A stretch of 41,769 bases of DNA, taken from Pseudomonas sp. H3(2019) (lineage in GTDB: Bacteria > Pseudomonadota > Gammaproteobacteria > Pseudomonadales > Pseudomonadaceae). Location of the stretch: positions 1 through 41,769 of the forward strand of contig NZ_VMSG01000038.1 in NCBI RefSeq assembly GCF_007713465.1, written 5' to 3'. This document shows positions 40,112 through 41,769 of the stretch, piece by piece. The translations under genes were made by a program, and so were the position numbers. The notes under the pieces were generated by a model. That model saw only the letters and a program-made list of their open reading frames with translations. It made no database searches and was not told where the DNA came from. Within the stretch, counting starts at the first letter, position 1; each line of letters opens with the position of its first letter.

Positions 40112-40600
40112 TAGAACCTAGTGACAGGACATATGGTGGATGGACGTTTAAAGGTGATCTAGCCCCGCTCGCACAATTTTTGCAAGCGGTGTGAAAGCTC
40201 GAGAGGCAGATGTGTTTGGCAGATACATACCTTAGGCGACGGCATCAAAGGGTGTGTTGCCTGGACGGTTATGTAGATGCATCTGAGTGGCCTCTTTTGG
40301 TCGGTAGCACCTGGCGCTATTGACTGTCCGCTTTGCCAAACCGGTCATTCGTGACAGGCAGAAAACGGCCAGAAGCCGTCGTTCAGAGTAGGGACATGAC
40401 CCGCCTTCTTACTAGCGGCAAAACACTTCATAAGGTGTACTGCGCGCACCATGCGACAGCCCCACACATGCTGTGGTGCACACAGCCCCCCTTACACGAT
40501 AGCGTCTTTTCTCTTGAGTTTGATGCCGGCCTTCGATTAGATATGAGGCGTAAACGTTGTGACGTGAATAGCACCATCAAACACAAGGGAATAGCACTAA
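40112..40600. other. 489-bp region without a credible gene
   Basis: It contains one arm of an inverted repeat (GACAGGCAGAAAACGGCC at 40355-40372) and one copy of a 23-bp direct repeat (40440-40462), both with partners beyond the DUF805 gene. AAGGGA at 40586-40591 is that gene's ribosome site. Confidence 0.55.
40440..40462 (+). repeat. left copy of a 23-bp repeat flanking the DUF805 gene
   Basis: CTGCGCGCACCATGCGACAG, continuing to 40462, recurs at 41259-41281 with three C/T differences. Confidence 0.85.
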
Positions 40601-41185
40601 ATGGCCAGGATAGAGCCCGTTTTCGGCAGCATCAGCAGCGAAATCGAAAACCCATACCAACCGGGCGACGCCCAACTGATTGACGACGAGGTTGTCACGT
40701 TTTCAAACTCCAAGATTTTTGATTTTTCCGGGCGTATTTCTCTGGCGCGCTTCTGGCTGATTCATGTGCCCTTGGTGCTGGTTCTTCCGTGCATTTTGCT
40801 GTTGTTCTTTATGGTGGGGTTGCGCCATCAACTGGTGGTTTTGCTGATAGTCGGTGTCACCGTTGTCGTTCCTGCCATCCTGCTCAACGTGTCTCTACTG
40901 GTACGCAGGGCACGTGATCTAGGCTGGAGTCCGATATGGGGAATGCTCTCCGTATTCCCTGTTATCGGTTTTGTGATAACGCTTCCGCTCATCATGCTTC
41001 CGGGGCGTAAAGCGATTAATAAATACGGCCCGCCCAATCCACCTCTCTCGACGTTGGTAAAGCTACTTACCGCGCTGTTGGTGGTGCTGGCGCTTGTAAC
41101 TTCAACCGTGCTAGTTGCGTATTTTCCCCAATACCACCCACAGGCACTCTACGAGTGGTTCTTTAATGCATTGGCTCAGGCATAA
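40601..41185 (+). CDS. DUF805 family membrane protein
   Basis: 194 residues: a soluble N-terminal part of 35 residues, then FSGRISLARFWLIHVP, the characteristic start of the DUF805 (YhaH-like) domain. About four membrane helices follow (48-72, 78-98, 110-132 and 148-168), with the VRRARDLGWSPIWGML motif between helices two and three and PGRKAINKYGPP after helix three. Function unknown; family members are small inner-membrane proteins found near phage and accessory regions. The gene is bracketed by direct and inverted repeats. Confidence 0.85.
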   Translation: MARIEPVFGSISSEIENPYQPGDAQLIDDEVVTFSNSKIFDFSGRISLARFWLIHVPLVLVLPCILLLFFMVGLRHQLVVLLIVGVTVVVPAILLNVSLLVRRARDLGWSPIWGMLSVFPVIGFVITLPLIMLPGRKAINKYGPPNPPLSTLVKLLTALLVVLALVTSTVLVAYFPQYHPQALYEWFFNALAQA

Positions 41186-41497
41186 CGTTAGCGTACGCGA
41201 AGTCCATGCTTCGCCTCATTGCGCGGCGCCAAGTGCTCAGGTGCCTTTGTAGAGAGCGCTGCGCGCACCACGCGATAGTCCTGCGTACGCCGCGGTGATG
41301 TCCATTGGGAAAAGAGAACAGATTTATTTCTCTGCTCTAAACGTCCGCTCTTGGCCGTTCTCTGCCTGTCGCGACCGTCAGCTTTGGGTTGTGGAAGCGG
41401 TCAGTCGTAATCGACTAACCGCTTCCGGCAGGATAAAAACGGAATGTAAGCAGGCAAAAAACCGCAGCAATACGTTTTTTTTTCAACTAAATGCGGG
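41186..41497. other. 311-bp region without a gene
   Basis: It holds the second copies of both DUF805-flanking repeats, two GCGTACGC palindromes (41192-41199, 41282-41289) and an isolated AACAGATTTATTT stretch (41319-41331) reminiscent of hairpin element A. Confidence 0.5.
41259..41281 (+). repeat. right copy of the 23-bp repeat flanking DUF805
   Basis: CTGCGCGCACCACGCGATAG, continuing to 41281, matches 40440-40462 at 20 of 23 positions. Confidence 0.85.
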
Positions 41498-41769
41498 TCA
41501 CTGACCCTTGGGCGTATCAAACCCACGCTGCTCAATCACCCCAAACACATCAGCAATATCCTGGACCATGATCCGGGCGATGTTGGTGACGGTGTTGATG
41601 TCGTTCTCGGCGTAGTCGGGGAGGCTGGTGCAGGCCATGAGGTTGAGGTATTTGAGGACGGCGTTGAGGCGTTCGTTGACGCAGTTGTGGAGTTCGCGGA
41701 GCGGGACGTCGCTGTCGATGTGCAGGACTGGGCAGTCGGTGGCGAATTGGGACATGGGGGTGAAGCGGT
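41498..41769 (-). CDS. small hypothetical protein, start beyond or near the window edge
   Basis: 85 residues from the ATG at 41755, but the frame stays open to the right edge (RFTP before the Met), so the real start may be outside. The sequence (LRELHNCVNERLNAVLKYLNLMACTSL, DINTVTNIARIMVQDIADVFGVIEQRG) is helical and resembles the short DUF3077/DUF6124-type Pseudomonas proteins of unknown function. No signal peptide or membrane segment. Confidence 0.6.
   Translation of the reverse strand, partial: RFTPMSQFATDCPVLHIDSDVPLRELHNCVNERLNAVLKYLNLMACTSLPDYAENDINTVTNIARIMVQDIADVFGVIEQRGFDTPKGQ

Overview
The window looks like chromosomal DNA of a Pseudomonas of the fluorescens/putida type. This rests on base composition and codon use, a Pseudomonas-style spu/puu polyamine locus, a pqiAABC operon, a stand-alone PolB, CCCTCACCC-type REP hairpins and several small Pseudomonas-only hypothetical proteins. 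No rRNA, tRNA or CRISPR array was seen.

Positions 1-24200 are ordinary core DNA. They hold a DUF2784 membrane protein, a lipoprotein, the paraquat-inducible pqiA-pqiA-pqiB-pqiC envelope lipid-transport operon (minus strand), a CBS-pair protein, a small hypothetical protein and DNA polymerase II (polB). Next come a 5'-truncated aldo/keto reductase, a benE-glyA operon divergent from a MocR-type regulator with a repeat-rich operator region, and a polyamine uptake and catabolism locus. That locus has spuFGH-type transporter genes, a gamma-glutamyl hydrolase, a gamma-glutamylpolyamine synthetase, an aldehyde dehydrogenase, a PuuB-like oxidase and a PuuR-like cupin regulator. No periplasmic binding protein accompanies the transporter.

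Positions 24220-33543 are a scrambled accessory segment lying between two pieces of one GNAT acetyltransferase gene. The pieces share 124 bp at about 97% identity, and all four differences are synonymous. Inside are a LysR/DUF2798 divergent pair, a SnoaL-like protein, MFS fragments on opposite strands, two IS5-family remnants, a GST/ketosynthase fusion remnant, a translationally coupled ATP-grasp / acyltransferase-like / Rieske oxygenase trio (the surviving part of an unrecognised biosynthetic cluster), a 41-bp piece of a dapF-like gene and a frameshifted LysE exporter.

Positions 33731-37232 hold the most interesting intact system: a three-gene operon with a stand-alone PvcA/IsnA-type isonitrile synthase, a HAD phosphatase, and a second isonitrile synthase fused in one polypeptide to a TauD-type Fe(II)/2-oxoglutarate oxygenase. 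It probably makes an isonitrile natural product.

Positions 37300-41769 are a patchwork of small minus-strand orphan genes separated by related hairpin elements. One gene is bordered by an integron attC-like structure. A DapF homologue has its second catalytic cysteine replaced by serine, and a DUF805 gene is bracketed by direct and inverted repeats. A small hypothetical gene runs to the right edge.
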